NCBI RefSeq assembly: GCF_003254745.1
Contig: NZ_QKXH01000006.1
Location: forward strand, 1-64,000
Direction: 5' to 3'
Source of the DNA: Flavobacterium aquariorum
Lineage (GTDB): Bacteria; Bacteroidota; Bacteroidia; Flavobacteriales; Flavobacteriaceae
Length of the DNA: 64,000 bases
In this document: one piece after another, positions 26,841-35,834 of the stretch
Position numbering within the stretch: the first letter of the stretch is position 1
Layout: each line of letters starts with the position of its first letter
Position numbers and translations under genes: made by a program
The notes under the pieces: generated by a model
Told to the model about the DNA's origin: nothing
Database searches by the model: none
The model's input: the letters and a program-made list of their open reading frames with translations, nothing else

Positions 26841-28139
26841 ATGAAATATTCAAAAGTTGTTTTTTCTTTCTTTTCTGCGATTCTTGTTAGTCTTGTATCG
26901 TCGGCCCAAAATTCAAAAATTGAATTATCATTACCTCTTGGAGGAAATGCATTCAGTTCTTTGCATCTTGAAGAAAATCCAACAATTACTAATAACGGAA
27001 TAGAAAACTGGACTAATCCCAAAGAGTATTTTACAGCCTACTTCCGAATTTCAAAACCTGGAACATTTACAATTGCTACAGATGAATTGGTTGCTGTTTC
27101 TGGAAAATCAGTAGTTGAATTTATTATCAATAATGTGTCCAAAAGAGTTACATATGACGAAACAAAAAAACAGTCTCTAATTGTTGGAAATTGGAAAATC
27201 TCGGATACAGGTTATGTTGCCATAAAAATAAAAGGAATAAGAAAGACTGCAAATGCTTTTCCTTCTATTCCGACATTAACAATTAGGAGTACTGATTTCA
27301 ATGGGAAAATTGCACTAGTTCCTAATAATGAAGGCAATTTTTATCATTGGGGCAGGCGCGGACCTTCGGTTCATTTAAATTACCAAGTGCCTGAAAATGT
27401 AAATGCCGAATGGTATTATAATGAAATTACTGTGCCAGTAGGTCAGGATATTGTTGGGTCTTATTATATGGCAAACGGTTTTGGAGAAGGCTATTTTGGA
27501 ATTCAGGTTAATTCTGATAATGAACGTAGAATTCTGTTTTCTGTTTGGAGTCCTTTTGAAACTGATAATCCGGAAAGTATTCCAGACTCTCAAAAAATAA
27601 AGTTGTTAAAAAAAGGAAAAGAGGTAACGGCGGGAGAGTTTGGCAATGAAGGTTCTGGAGGACAAAGTTATTTGAGGTACAATTGGACTGCTGGTAATAC
27701 TTATAAATTTTTATTACATGGTGCGCCGCAAAAAGATAATACGACTATTTATACGGCCTATTTCTTTGCTCCAGAATTGAATGAATGGCAGTTAATTGCG
27801 AGTTTTAATCGCCCGCAAACAAATACATATTTGAAACGATTTCATTCATTTTTAGAAAATTTTATTCCAGAGCAGGGGGATATATCACGCAAAGTATTGT
27901 TTGGTAATCAGTGGGTTTGTAATAATTTAGGAGATTGGATTGAAATAAACGCCGCAAAATTCACTTGCGATAACACAGGAAATAAAGGGTATCGTATGGA
28001 TTATTCAGGAGGTTTGGATATGAAATCATTCTATTTGAAAAACGGAGGTTTCTTTAACAATTACACTAAGAAGCAAATTATTTTCACAAGACCTTTAACT
28101 AACAATAAACCAAACATTGATTTTAAAAATTTGCCTTAA
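26841..28139 (+). CDS. Secreted DUF3472 protein
   Basis: A 432-residue exported protein (signal peptide ending SLVSSAQ). The N-terminal part (about 20-145) is a beta-sandwich resembling DUF5077; the rest matches DUF3472 (HWGRRGPSVHLNYQVP, YYMANGFGEGYFGIQVNS, ILFSVWSPFETDNP, and the late YRMDYSGGLD). These domains occur in Bacteroidota polysaccharide loci and are thought to bind or act on carbohydrates, without a proven reaction. The gene is probably cotranscribed with the upstream aminopeptidase (20-bp gap). Confidence 0.78.
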   Translation: MKYSKVVFSFFSAILVSLVSSAQNSKIELSLPLGGNAFSSLHLEENPTITNNGIENWTNPKEYFTAYFRISKPGTFTIATDELVAVSGKSVVEFIINNVSKRVTYDETKKQSLIVGNWKISDTGYVAIKIKGIRKTANAFPSIPTLTIRSTDFNGKIALVPNNEGNFYHWGRRGPSVHLNYQVPENVNAEWYYNEITVPVGQDIVGSYYMANGFGEGYFGIQVNSDNERRILFSVWSPFETDNPESIPDSQKIKLLKKGKEVTAGEFGNEGSGGQSYLRYNWTAGNTYKFLLHGAPQKDNTTIYTAYFFAPELNEWQLIASFNRPQTNTYLKRFHSFLENFIPEQGDISRKVLFGNQWVCNNLGDWIEINAAKFTCDNTGNKGYRMDYSGGLDMKSFYLKNGGFFNNYTKKQIIFTRPLTNNKPNIDFKNLP

Positions 28140-28152
28140 AAGTTAAGTCATT

Positions 28153-28169
28153 GTCAAAATGATTTTGAC
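28153..28169. promoter_or_regulatory. 17-bp perfect dyad upstream of the GH109 gene
   Basis: GTCAAAAT-G-ATTTTGAC, two 8-bp arms around one base, 49 bp before the GH109 ATG. The one-base centre and lack of a following T-run argue against a terminator. It may be an operator, but one such AT-rich dyad is also expected by chance in 64 kb. Confidence 0.3.
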
Positions 28170-28217
28170 CAAAAATATACAGATTTTGTATCTATTTTTT
28201 AAACTAATTAACATATA

Positions 28218-29594
28218 ATGAAAACTACTTTTTTTAAAAACATTCTGATTACTTGTTGTCTATTGGGATGGATGGGGGCATCTGCCCAAATGATAAAGAC
28301 TGACACACCAAAACGTGCCAAAGGACAAACGGATGTTTTGAGAATGGCTTGTACCCCAATACCAACTGTTCGTGTAGCATTCATAGGACTGGGTATGAGA
28401 GGTCCAGGAGCTGTTGAACGTATGACACATATTCCGGGAGTTGAAATTGTTGCGCTTTGTGATATGTTGGAAGACCGAACAAAATCGGCGAATAAGATCC
28501 TTGTGAAAGCAGGGTTTCCAAAAGCTAAAGAATTTTTTGGAGAAAACGCTTGGAGACAGGTAACGGCACTTCCAAATGTGGATCTTGTATATGTAGCTAC
28601 CGACTGGAAGCATCATGCCCAAATTGGAGTACAAGCGATGAAAGATGGAAAACACGTGGCCATAGAAGTACCTTCTGCAATGACAATGGATGAAATATGG
28701 GAACTAATCAATACTTCTGAAAAAACAAGAAAACACTGTATGCAATTGGAAAACTGTGTTTATGATTTCTTTGAATTGACCACTTTGAATATGGCTCAGA
28801 AAGGATTGTTTGGGGAAATTCTTCATGCCGAAGGTGCTTATATTCATAATCTTGAACCGTATTGGATGGATTACTGGAATAATTGGCGTTTAGACTATAA
28901 CATAAAACATCGTGGAGATATTTATGCAACTCATGGAATGGGGCCTGCTTGTCTGGCATTGAACATTCACCGTGGGGATAAGATGAATTATTTGGTTTCT
29001 ATGGATACTAAAACTGTGGGAATTCCAACTTTTATCAAAGAGAAAAAAGGTGAGGATTTGAAAGATTTTAGAAATGGGGATCACACTATGACGATGATTC
29101 GTACGGAGAACGGAAAAACAATTCAGATTCAGCATGATGTGGCTAATCCTCGTCCATATACTCGTATGTATCAATTAACAGGGACAAAAGGATTTGCCAA
29201 TAAATATCCAGTTGAAGGATATGCTTTGGGATCTAAAGCTGTTGGTGCTGACATCACTCCAGATTATCAAAAATTGGATGCGGAGGAGTATGTGTCTGAA
29301 GAGGTGAAAAAAGCATTAATGATTAAATATAAACATCCTATTGTAAAAGGAATTGAAGAAAAAGCCAAACAAATTGGAGGTCACGGAGGTATGGATTTCA
29401 TAATGGATTATCGTTTGATTCATTGCCTTCAAAACGGACTGCCATTGGATATGGATGTCTATGATTTGGCCGAATGGTCTTGTCTTGGTCCATTGACCGA
29501 AATCTCCCTTGACAATGGTTCGGCTCCTGTCCAAATCCCTGATTTTACTCGTGGCGGATGGAACAAATTGAAAACAGTGGAGTTTTCGGAGTAA
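28218..29594 (+). CDS. GH109-type alpha-N-acetylgalactosaminidase (NAD-dependent, Gfo/Idh/MocA fold)
   Basis: A 458-residue exported protein (signal CCLLGWMGASAQ). The NAD-binding motif IGLGMRG is at 56-62. Segments KGLFGE, YATHGMGP (His239), INKHRG-like NIHRGDK, GGHGGMDFIMDY, MDVYDLAEW and IPDFTRGGW align by eye with the Elizabethkingia alpha-N-acetylgalactosaminidase that converts blood group A to H. GH109 enzymes use bound NAD in an oxidation-elimination-reduction cycle. The signal is Sec-like without a twin arginine, which is notable for a Rossmann enzyme that must hold NAD. It is the last rightward gene of the locus and the best evidence that the glycan contains alpha-GalNAc. A different alpha- or beta-HexNAc specificity is possible. 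Confidence 0.85.
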   Translation: MKTTFFKNILITCCLLGWMGASAQMIKTDTPKRAKGQTDVLRMACTPIPTVRVAFIGLGMRGPGAVERMTHIPGVEIVALCDMLEDRTKSANKILVKAGFPKAKEFFGENAWRQVTALPNVDLVYVATDWKHHAQIGVQAMKDGKHVAIEVPSAMTMDEIWELINTSEKTRKHCMQLENCVYDFFELTTLNMAQKGLFGEILHAEGAYIHNLEPYWMDYWNNWRLDYNIKHRGDIYATHGMGPACLALNIHRGDKMNYLVSMDTKTVGIPTFIKEKKGEDLKDFRNGDHTMTMIRTENGKTIQIQHDVANPRPYTRMYQLTGTKGFANKYPVEGYALGSKAVGADITPDYQKLDAEEYVSEEVKKALMIKYKHPIVKGIEEKAKQIGGHGGMDFIMDYRLIHCLQNGLPLDMDVYDLAEWSCLGPLTEISLDNGSAPVQIPDFTRGGWNKLKTVEFSE

Positions 29595-29648
29595 AAAATT
29601 GAATTATTACCGTTTGTGTATCCTGAATTTGATTCATGAAAAATTATA

Positions 29649-30767
29649 TCAAAACCGTATAGGTTGATACTCTATAAGACGGCCTGACTTTCTGGCTACA
29701 ATTTGCCAAAGGTTGAGTCGTCTGGAACGGAAGGACGCGGCCGAAGACATAAGGTAATATATCCACTTCAGATAAAAAGTATTGTTATAATTATCTTTGA
29801 GTTCATCCCACGAATTTATAAAATTGTTATGCCAAGCCTTAAGAGTATGATCATAGTGGATGCCAATATTGTGAAGATCCTCGATAACTAGCTGGTTTTC
29901 CATTGCTTTCCCTATTTGTGCCATTGAAGGTATTAGGCCATTTGGGAAAATATATTTATTGATCCATCTATCTAAAGTCAGATTGGTTTCATTTCCCCCG
30001 ATAAAATGAAGCAGGCATATTCCGTTATCTGTCAAGCTTCTATTAAGGGTTTGCATGAACTTATTGTAGTTTTTATAACCTACATGTTCAAGCATTCCTA
30101 TAGAAACTATGCGATCAAACTGTTCATCAATATCTCTGTAATCCTGAAAGCGGATCTCAACATTCAATCCGCTGCAACGTTTTTTTGCAATCTCCTGCTG
30201 TGCTTTTGATAAGGTAATTCCAACGACATTGACTTTGTAATTTTTAGCGGCATAATATGCAAATCCTCCCCATCCACAGCCAATATCAAGTACTTTCTGG
30301 CCTGGGCTAAGATGTAGTTTTTCGCAAATCAGTTTTAATTTCTGCTCTTGTGCTTCAGCCAATGTTGTGGCATTTTTCCAATAGCCACAGGAATACATCA
30401 TTAACGGATCAAGCATTTTACTATATAATTCATTACCAATGTCGTAGTGGCTCATAATTGCGTTTTGGCTTTTTGATTTGGTTTGAAGATTAAATAGTTT
30501 TGCCTTTAAGAGATGTAATTTAGTTCTGAAATTTCCTAAAAATCCCTTTTCGATCTGTTTCAAAAAAAGTTTGCAAAAAAATTCATCAAGGGCATCACAT
30601 TCCTACCAGCCTTCCATATAGCTTTCGCCTAATCCAATTGATCCATCACGCAATACTCGTGTATAAAATTTTTGGTTTTTTATGCGAATGTCACATGGTT
30701 CTTTTCCATCTATGGTAATCCCTGCTTCTGATAATAATCGTTCTATTGATATTTTATCCATACTCAT
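29649..30767 (-). pseudogene. cfa: Cyclopropane-fatty-acyl-phospholipid synthase interrupted by an amber codon
   Basis: Read from ATG 30767, 54 codons end in GESYMEGW, followed by TAG at 30603-30605, then the same frame continues as ECDALDEFF and on to a normal end at 29649. In E. coli Cfa the matching place reads GESYMDGWWECD, so a Trp codon TGG has become TAG. The downstream part keeps all methyltransferase features: SHYDIGNELYSKMLDPLMMYSCGYW, the SAM loop VLDIGCGWGGFA and SIGMLEHVGYKNY. Apart from the stop it is 372 codons, the family's usual length. A TTG at 30561-30563 could restart translation, but without the N-terminal domain. Either a recent pseudogene, a sequencing error or a read-through gene. 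Confidence 0.88.
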
Positions 30768-31249
30768 ATCTTCAAAATTTACGTAATTACAAAGTTCCTT
30801 TTTCTAACAGGACAATATTACAAACCAATTAAAAAATCAATCGAATAATTGGGCATAATTATAAATGCTAGATTCTATAGTAGGCTCTAGTAGGCTCTGT
30901 TTTTATGTTTGGGTATGGCTATTATATTTTATAGTGTAATTCAAAAAAGTATAATTTTATTACAAATGTTTCTTCGGAAATCTCCGCATCAAATTTTTTG
31001 TAATTAAAATTCATAATGGAATGAATTAAAAAAAATGCCTAATAAAAGTACAAAAAAATAGGCAATTATTTACTTCAATAGACTAGACAAATAAGTGGAT
31101 TAGTGGATAGCCTGAAAAAAAATAAAGTAAAGTCCATCATTAGTATTCAAATCATCTTTTAAAGAATCTTCAAATCTTTTATAATTAATTTAACCCTTGA
31201 TTGGAATATTTATTATTATTTTTATTGCTATGTAATGTGAAGATTTTAA
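30768..31249. other. Intergenic region, nothing recognised
   Basis: An AT-rich stretch of about 480 bp upstream of the broken cfa gene. It contains one short tandem duplication of TAGTAGGCTC (30878-30887 and 30888-30897). No gene, RNA or clear promoter was recognised. Confidence 0.5.
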
Positions 31250-31417
31250 ATGTATTACATAAATATAAAATTAAAAAAGGAAGATGTAAAAGTGATAAAA
31301 ACAACAAGTGTGGAGAACTTTAGTGCAGCACTTTTAGATATGAAACTGTCCCCAAAAAGATGGAGAAAAAAGGCATATCGAGCTTGGGGGTTGAAGATAA
31401 ATTTGGATAAAAAATAG
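31250..31417 (+). CDS. Small hypothetical protein, 55 aa
   Basis: An ATG-to-TAG frame of 55 codons ending 8 bp before the PEBP-like gene. The composition is lysine-rich and basic, with a C-terminal KRWRKKAYRAWGLKI segment. No family recognised. The tight spacing to the next gene and normal residue mix, compared with flanking AT-rich noncoding DNA, support a real small gene. Confidence 0.4.
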   Translation: MYYINIKLKKEDVKVIKTTSVENFSAALLDMKLSPKRWRKKAYRAWGLKINLDKK

Positions 31418-31425
31418 AACCTAAC

Positions 31426-31902
31426 ATGAAAATCTTACTCTTATTAGTTATGACAACTGTACTTAATAAACCGCTCATTATTAAAAGCCCCGCTTTTTCA
31501 AACAACGAGTGGATTCCTGTAAAATACACCTGCGTTGGCTCCAATATCAATCCGGCTCTTGCCATAACAGATATTCCAAATGACACAAAATCTTTAGCGA
31601 TTATAGTTGATGATCCTGATGCTCCTAATGGCACATTTGTACATTGGGTTATGTGGAATGTCCCTGTAATTTCCATGATTGATGAAAATAGCGCTCCCGG
31701 AATACAAGGAAAAAACGGAAAAGGTGAAAACAAATATTTTGGACCTTGCCCGCCTACTGGCACACACCATTACAATTTCAAGGTATATGCACTTGATGCC
31801 AAATTGATTTTGCCGTTAGGAGCCAATAAAAATGTTCTGCTTAAAGCAATGGACGGGCATATTCTTGCCTCGGGTAGTCTAATTGGCCTCTTTAAAAAAT
31901 AA
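31426..31902 (+). CDS. YbhB/YbcL-type phosphatidylethanolamine-binding-like protein
   Basis: A 158-residue PEBP-superfamily protein (bacterial Raf-kinase-inhibitor-like). Family motifs are YTCVGSNINPAL, IIVDDPDAPNGTFVHWVMWNVP (ligand pocket Asp-Pro-Asp-Ala-Pro and His-Trp) and YFGPCPPTGTHHYNFKVYALD. The N-terminal dozen residues are hydrophobic, too short for a sure signal peptide. Bacterial members have no settled function. It is followed 16 bp later by a small YdaT-like gene. Confidence 0.9.
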   Translation: MKILLLLVMTTVLNKPLIIKSPAFSNNEWIPVKYTCVGSNINPALAITDIPNDTKSLAIIVDDPDAPNGTFVHWVMWNVPVISMIDENSAPGIQGKNGKGENKYFGPCPPTGTHHYNFKVYALDAKLILPLGANKNVLLKAMDGHILASGSLIGLFKK

Positions 31903-31918
31903 TTTAAATCTAAATAGT

Positions 31919-32116
31919 ATGCCGTGGACAAAAACGGATTATCCTAATTCGATGAAGAACCTTCCTGCAGCGGTGCGAAATAAAGCCATCGAAATTGCAA
32001 ATGCTTTACTTGAAGAAAGGAATATGGATGAAGGAATTTTAATAGCGACAGCTATCAGCAAAGCCAAAAAGTGGGCGGTAAAGCATGGTCTAAATGTGGA
32101 TAGTCTTGAAAAATAA
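31919..32116 (+). CDS. Small YdaT-like conserved protein, 65 aa
   Basis: Begins MPWTKTDYPNSMKNLP and ends with ISKAKKWAVKHGL, the pattern of a short conserved bacterial family that I recall from Bacillus YdaT, a general-stress protein. ATG 31919 is chosen because family members start at this MPW. An upstream in-frame start would overlap the previous gene. Biochemical role unknown. Confidence 0.75.
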   Translation: MPWTKTDYPNSMKNLPAAVRNKAIEIANALLEERNMDEGILIATAISKAKKWAVKHGLNVDSLEK

Positions 32117-32254
32117 AGGATTACCAATGTAAAAAGGCATGGTCTGGTTCGTATTATAATTCCTTTTTATAAAGATGGGAATAAAAACAGAAGGAAAAGA
32201 AAACATTGAAATGTTGATTCCATATTAATTCAGTAATATCCAAAAAAAAAGAGA

Positions 32255-33565
32255 ATGAGTCAAGTAAAATCAAAAGATATTCCCAGAAATGTTGATCAAT
32301 TACAACAGGCTTCACATAAGTTAGATACAGATGCTGATCTTGATGTGCTTTTAGATGAAATTGGCGATTCGCGTTTTGTTTTATTGGGAGAAGCAAGCCA
32401 TGGGACACATGAATATTACACTTGGCGTACTCGCATCAGTAAGCGGCTTATTAAAGAAAAGAATTTTTCGATGATAGCAGTGGAAGGAGATTGGCCAGAT
32501 TGCTATCGACTAAATCGTTATGTTAAGGGCTATGAGAACTCGGGCGAGAATGCAAAAGAAGTTTTAAAAGAGTTTAATCGTTGGCCCACGTGGATGTGGG
32601 CGAACTGGGAAACAGTTGCATTGACTGAATGGATGCATAAATACAATAAGAAACTGCCCCCGAATAAGAAAGTAGGATTCTATGGACTAGATGTTTATAG
32701 CTTATGGGAATCTATGGAAGCGATACTCATCTATCTTCATAAAAAAGATCCTATTGCGTTTCGCTCAGTACAGAAAGCGATGGATTGCTTTGAACCTTTC
32801 AATATTAAAGAAGGGTTTTCTTATGCTGAACGAAGCTACGGCATCCCTTTTTCGTGCAAACGGGAAGTCCAAGATCTTTTGGTAAATATTAGGAACCGTA
32901 TGCCTTTTTTTGATACAGATCATGAAGCAGTATTTAATGCAGAACAGAATGCCTTTGTGGCATTAAATGCAGAACGGTATTATCATGCTATGCTGAGTGG
33001 AGGAGAATTCACATGGAATATTCGTGATCATCATATGTCCGATACGGTAAACCGACTAATGAACTTTCACGGCTCGGATTCCAAAATAATTATTTGGGAG
33101 CACAATACGCATATAGGTGATGCAAGGGCAACAAATATGAAACATTCCGGGTTGATTAATATTGGTCAATTGATACAGGAAGAACACAATAAGGAGGGCG
33201 TAATGCGAATCGGTTTCGGCTCTTATCAAGGAACTGTAATCGCAGGATACAATTGGGGGGCAGAAATGAAAAAAATGCAGGTACCAAAAGCGAAACAAGA
33301 CAGCTGGGAATACTTATTGCATGAAGCTGGTCCTTATGACAAATTGATTTTTTCGAAGGATATTGAAAATTTCAATTACCCTATTGGGCACCGTGCCATA
33401 GGAGTGGTTTATGACCCTGGTTATGAATATGGAAATTATGTCCCGAGTATTATTCCCGAGCGTTACGAAGCATTTATCTACCTTGATACAACAAAGGCTC
33501 TTAATTCCTTGCATATAAAGCCAGACGGTTTACAAATGCCGGAGACATATCCTTGGGGTGTCTGA
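32255..33565 (+). CDS. Erythromycin-esterase-like protein
   Basis: A 436-residue cytoplasmic protein of the EreA/B superfamily. Motifs include LLGEASHGTHEYYTWR (about residues 45-60, with the catalytic-type His), AVEGDWPDCYRLNRYV, and IIWEHNTHIGDARAT (second His). Chromosomal members such as this one are widespread and most are not known to hydrolyse macrolides, so antibiotic resistance should not be assumed. It stands alone, 138 bp after the YdaT-like gene. Confidence 0.88.
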   Translation: MSQVKSKDIPRNVDQLQQASHKLDTDADLDVLLDEIGDSRFVLLGEASHGTHEYYTWRTRISKRLIKEKNFSMIAVEGDWPDCYRLNRYVKGYENSGENAKEVLKEFNRWPTWMWANWETVALTEWMHKYNKKLPPNKKVGFYGLDVYSLWESMEAILIYLHKKDPIAFRSVQKAMDCFEPFNIKEGFSYAERSYGIPFSCKREVQDLLVNIRNRMPFFDTDHEAVFNAEQNAFVALNAERYYHAMLSGGEFTWNIRDHHMSDTVNRLMNFHGSDSKIIIWEHNTHIGDARATNMKHSGLINIGQLIQEEHNKEGVMRIGFGSYQGTVIAGYNWGAEMKKMQVPKAKQDSWEYLLHEAGPYDKLIFSKDIENFNYPIGHRAIGVVYDPGYEYGNYVPSIIPERYEAFIYLDTTKALNSLHIKPDGLQMPETYPWGV

Positions 33566-33841
33566 AATTATTACAGTTCAGAAATTTTATCAGGTTTATT
33601 ATATTCATTCAGAATCAACAATGCAGCAACAGAAAACTCGATGTCACGGAATTGTATTCCATGACTGTCAATGAGAAATGACCTATCTATTAAAATGAGA
33701 ATATTTTTTTTATTGCAATTACTTGAATACTGTGTTTTCGATTTATTACGGCAAAATGTAGTAAAACGACTTACGGAATAGATGCAAAGTTTTCTACTTC
33801 AATAGTAATTCAAAAAGAAAGTCAGTATCAAATTATTTAAT

Positions 33842-34225
33842 TCACATCCATTTCGACAGAAAATCAATCAATTCTTCTCTCAAATCTTTAAATAGTTTTT
33901 CAAAAATTGCTATACTTTCCCTGTGTTTTTTATGGTCTAAAAAAATTTCATTATAGATACCTTTATCATTATCAATCACTGCTGCATTAAGATACGATTC
34001 GTGACTTTTAATATCATGGCTTAGGATGTCAATCTGTTCTTTTTGAATAATCAGCTGATTATTAAAATGATCAGTCAAGGATTGTACCTCTTTTGAAGTG
34101 TTCTTTCTTGCCACTTCCAAAATTCGGTTATCCATAATTTTAAGTTCATCTTTGTAGAACAAAAGTTTGTTTAACCAAGTTTTATGCTCTTCGTGTAATT
34201 CAGAAATTGTTTTTTTGGCTTCCAT
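33842..34225 (-). CDS. Hypothetical coiled-coil protein, 127 aa
   Basis: A highly charged, Lys/Glu-rich, almost wholly helical protein with heptad-like spacing of Leu and Ile over most of its length (ELHEEHKTWLNKLLFYKDEL; HDIKSHESYLN). No signal peptide or membrane segment. I do not recognise a named family. It lies convergent with the esterase-like gene and 105 bp downstream of an HMA-fold gene. Confidence 0.7.
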   Translation of the reverse strand: MEAKKTISELHEEHKTWLNKLLFYKDELKIMDNRILEVARKNTSKEVQSLTDHFNNQLIIQKEQIDILSHDIKSHESYLNAAVIDNDKGIYNEIFLDHKKHRESIAIFEKLFKDLREELIDFLSKWM

Positions 34226-34330
34226 TTTAGTCTTTTTTTGAATAGTTTGAGATTGACTGAATCGGTATTATTTATTATTTTAGGAGAAATTGCGAAAGAC
34301 AAAATATTAAGCGAAATTTATTTCAAAATA

Positions 34331-34591
34331 TTAAAGCTCGAATAAATCCTTCGGAATGGCATGAAAACCAACTGATTTGACCGTGTTTTCAATATCGGCT
34401 ACGGAAACCATTTTATTTGTGTGTACCGTCAATTCTCTGGGGAAAATTTCTGTATTCAATAACACATCTGCTATCCCGTCTAATTCCAATAGACTGGCTT
34501 TGATTTTCATTAAATCAGCATCTTTCACGGCATTTGTTCCAAAAATTTTACCATAATTTCCTGGAATTACATTATTTGTTAGAACGCTCAT
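34331..34591 (-). CDS. HMA-fold protein lacking the metal-binding cysteines
   Basis: An 86-residue protein whose C-terminal two thirds (MKIKASLLELDGIADVLLN; VADIENTVKSVGFHAI) follow the beta-alpha-beta-beta-alpha-beta pattern of heavy-metal-associated domains, but the usual CxxC is absent. Metal binding is therefore doubtful. Confidence 0.65.
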   Translation of the reverse strand: MSVLTNNVIPGNYGKIFGTNAVKDADLMKIKASLLELDGIADVLLNTEIFPRELTVHTNKMVSVADIENTVKSVGFHAIPKDLFEL

Positions 34592-34916
34592 TTTTTTTAT
34601 TTTTAAAGATTAGCAATATAGTTTGGATGTAATTTATATAAATGGCTTAAGTTGTTTAAAGTTAGTGATTTATGTTTTATAAATAAAAAAAATAGAGCAG
34701 AAATATCACTTGTTGAATTTTAGAATGAATACTTATTTGTACAAAATTTTAATAAATAGAAAAAGTGGATAGCACATGGATAATGTCTACTACGTTCTGA
34801 TTTTTTTAAATTGAAATATCACCAAAAGTGGGTATTGCGATGGTCAATTAAAAAGATTAATTTACATCAAATCCTAATGCTATAAGTAAGACTCTTTTTA
34901 CGAAGACCTTTCAAAA
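34592..34916. other. Divergent intergenic region, no element recognised
   Basis: About 325 bp between the leftward HMA-fold gene and the rightward Nudix gene. It must hold both promoters, but no convincing -33/-7 pair or repeat stood out. Confidence 0.4.
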
Positions 34917-35387
34917 ATGAAGCTAAAGAAAAGCGCCGGAATACTTTTGTATAAAAAGGTTAGTAATCAATTGTTTGTCTTGCTAGTACATCCCGGTGGT
35001 CCTTTCTGGAAAAATAAAGACAGGGGACATTGGTCAATACCAAAAGGGGAATTTAATGATGAAGAAGATGCATTTGATGCGGCAATCAGAGAATTTGAGG
35101 AAGAAACTGGAATGCGATTAGAAGGAAGCTTCATTGAACTTTCTCCTATAAAATTAAAATCCGGTCAAATAGTTTATGCATGGGCTCTGGAAAAGGATAT
35201 CGATACAAATTCAATATCGACTAATACTTTTGAAATGAAATGGCCCCCAAAGTCTGGGATATTACAAATTTTTCCCGAAACTGACAAAGGGCAATGGTTT
35301 GCAGTGGATGAAGCATTAGAGAAAATCAACAAGGAAATGGGAGATTTTATTTTACAACTACTTGGAAAGATAGAATTTGATAATTAA
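34917..35387 (+). CDS. Nudix hydrolase
   Basis: A 156-residue protein with a full Nudix box, GEFNDEEDAFDAAIREFEEETGM (about residues 44-66, seen as G-x5-E-x7-REFEEETG). HWSIPKGE precedes it. Such enzymes hydrolyse nucleoside diphosphates linked to another moiety; KLKKSAGILLY at the start and the WPPKSG segment recall diadenosine-polyphosphate or uncharacterised (DUF-type) Nudix proteins. Substrate not determinable. Confidence 0.9.
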   Translation: MKLKKSAGILLYKKVSNQLFVLLVHPGGPFWKNKDRGHWSIPKGEFNDEEDAFDAAIREFEEETGMRLEGSFIELSPIKLKSGQIVYAWALEKDIDTNSISTNTFEMKWPPKSGILQIFPETDKGQWFAVDEALEKINKEMGDFILQLLGKIEFDN

Positions 35388-35447
35388 TTAGACTAAAAGA
35401 CCCAATTGAAAAGCAAATTTGTAAGTGAATTTATAAGCTCTTTTAAA

Positions 35448-35834
35448 ATGAATAAAAAATTTATTATTGTTGATGATGATTCCGTTAACAACCTTATATG
35501 CCGAAAAGTTATCAACCTCGTTTTTCCTGAAGCGGAGGTGTTAGCATTTACCAATCCGGAAAAAGCGCTTTTATATATCAAGTCCAATTATGCCGATTCC
35601 TTTGGAAAGAAAACGATACTACTTCTGGATATTAACATGCCTATTCTTTCAGGCTGGGATTTCCTAAAAGAATTTGAGGGTTTTGATGCTCGTATAAAAG
35701 AGGAACTAAAAATTTATATGCTTTCGTCTTCCACTGATCAGCTTGATAAAGATCGTGCAAATGAAAACAAAAATGTCTGCGGCTACATTGAAAAGCCATT
35801 AAACAAGGATATTATTACGAAGATGTTACTTTAG
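35448..35834 (+). CDS. Single-domain response regulator (CheY-like receiver)
   Basis: 128 residues forming one receiver domain: acidic pair in FIIVDDDSVNN, phospho-acceptor Asp in LLLDINMPILSGWDF, Ser/Thr in MLSSSTD and the conserved Lys in GYIEKPL. No output domain. ATG 35448 is preferred over an upstream TTG at 35406 because receiver domains begin at this point. The cognate kinase is not nearby. Confidence 0.88.
   Translation: MNKKFIIVDDDSVNNLICRKVINLVFPEAEVLAFTNPEKALLYIKSNYADSFGKKTILLLDINMPILSGWDFLKEFEGFDARIKEELKIYMLSSSTDQLDKDRANENKNVCGYIEKPLNKDIITKMLL

Noticed and set aside
30878-30897. Tandem TAGTAGGCTC duplication as a regulatory repeat.
   Set aside because: Only two 10-bp copies, with no promoter or gene start in a suitable position.
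32255-33565. Macrolide resistance from the erythromycin-esterase-like gene.
   Set aside because: Most chromosomal members of this superfamily have no shown macrolide activity, and there is no resistance context.
33571-33798. A 75-codon open frame on the minus strand with protein-like composition (SHGIQFRDIEFSVAALLIL) downstream of the erythromycin-esterase-like gene.
   Set aside because: It has no ATG or convincing alternative start and no family resemblance, so it may be a remnant or chance and is not listed as a gene.
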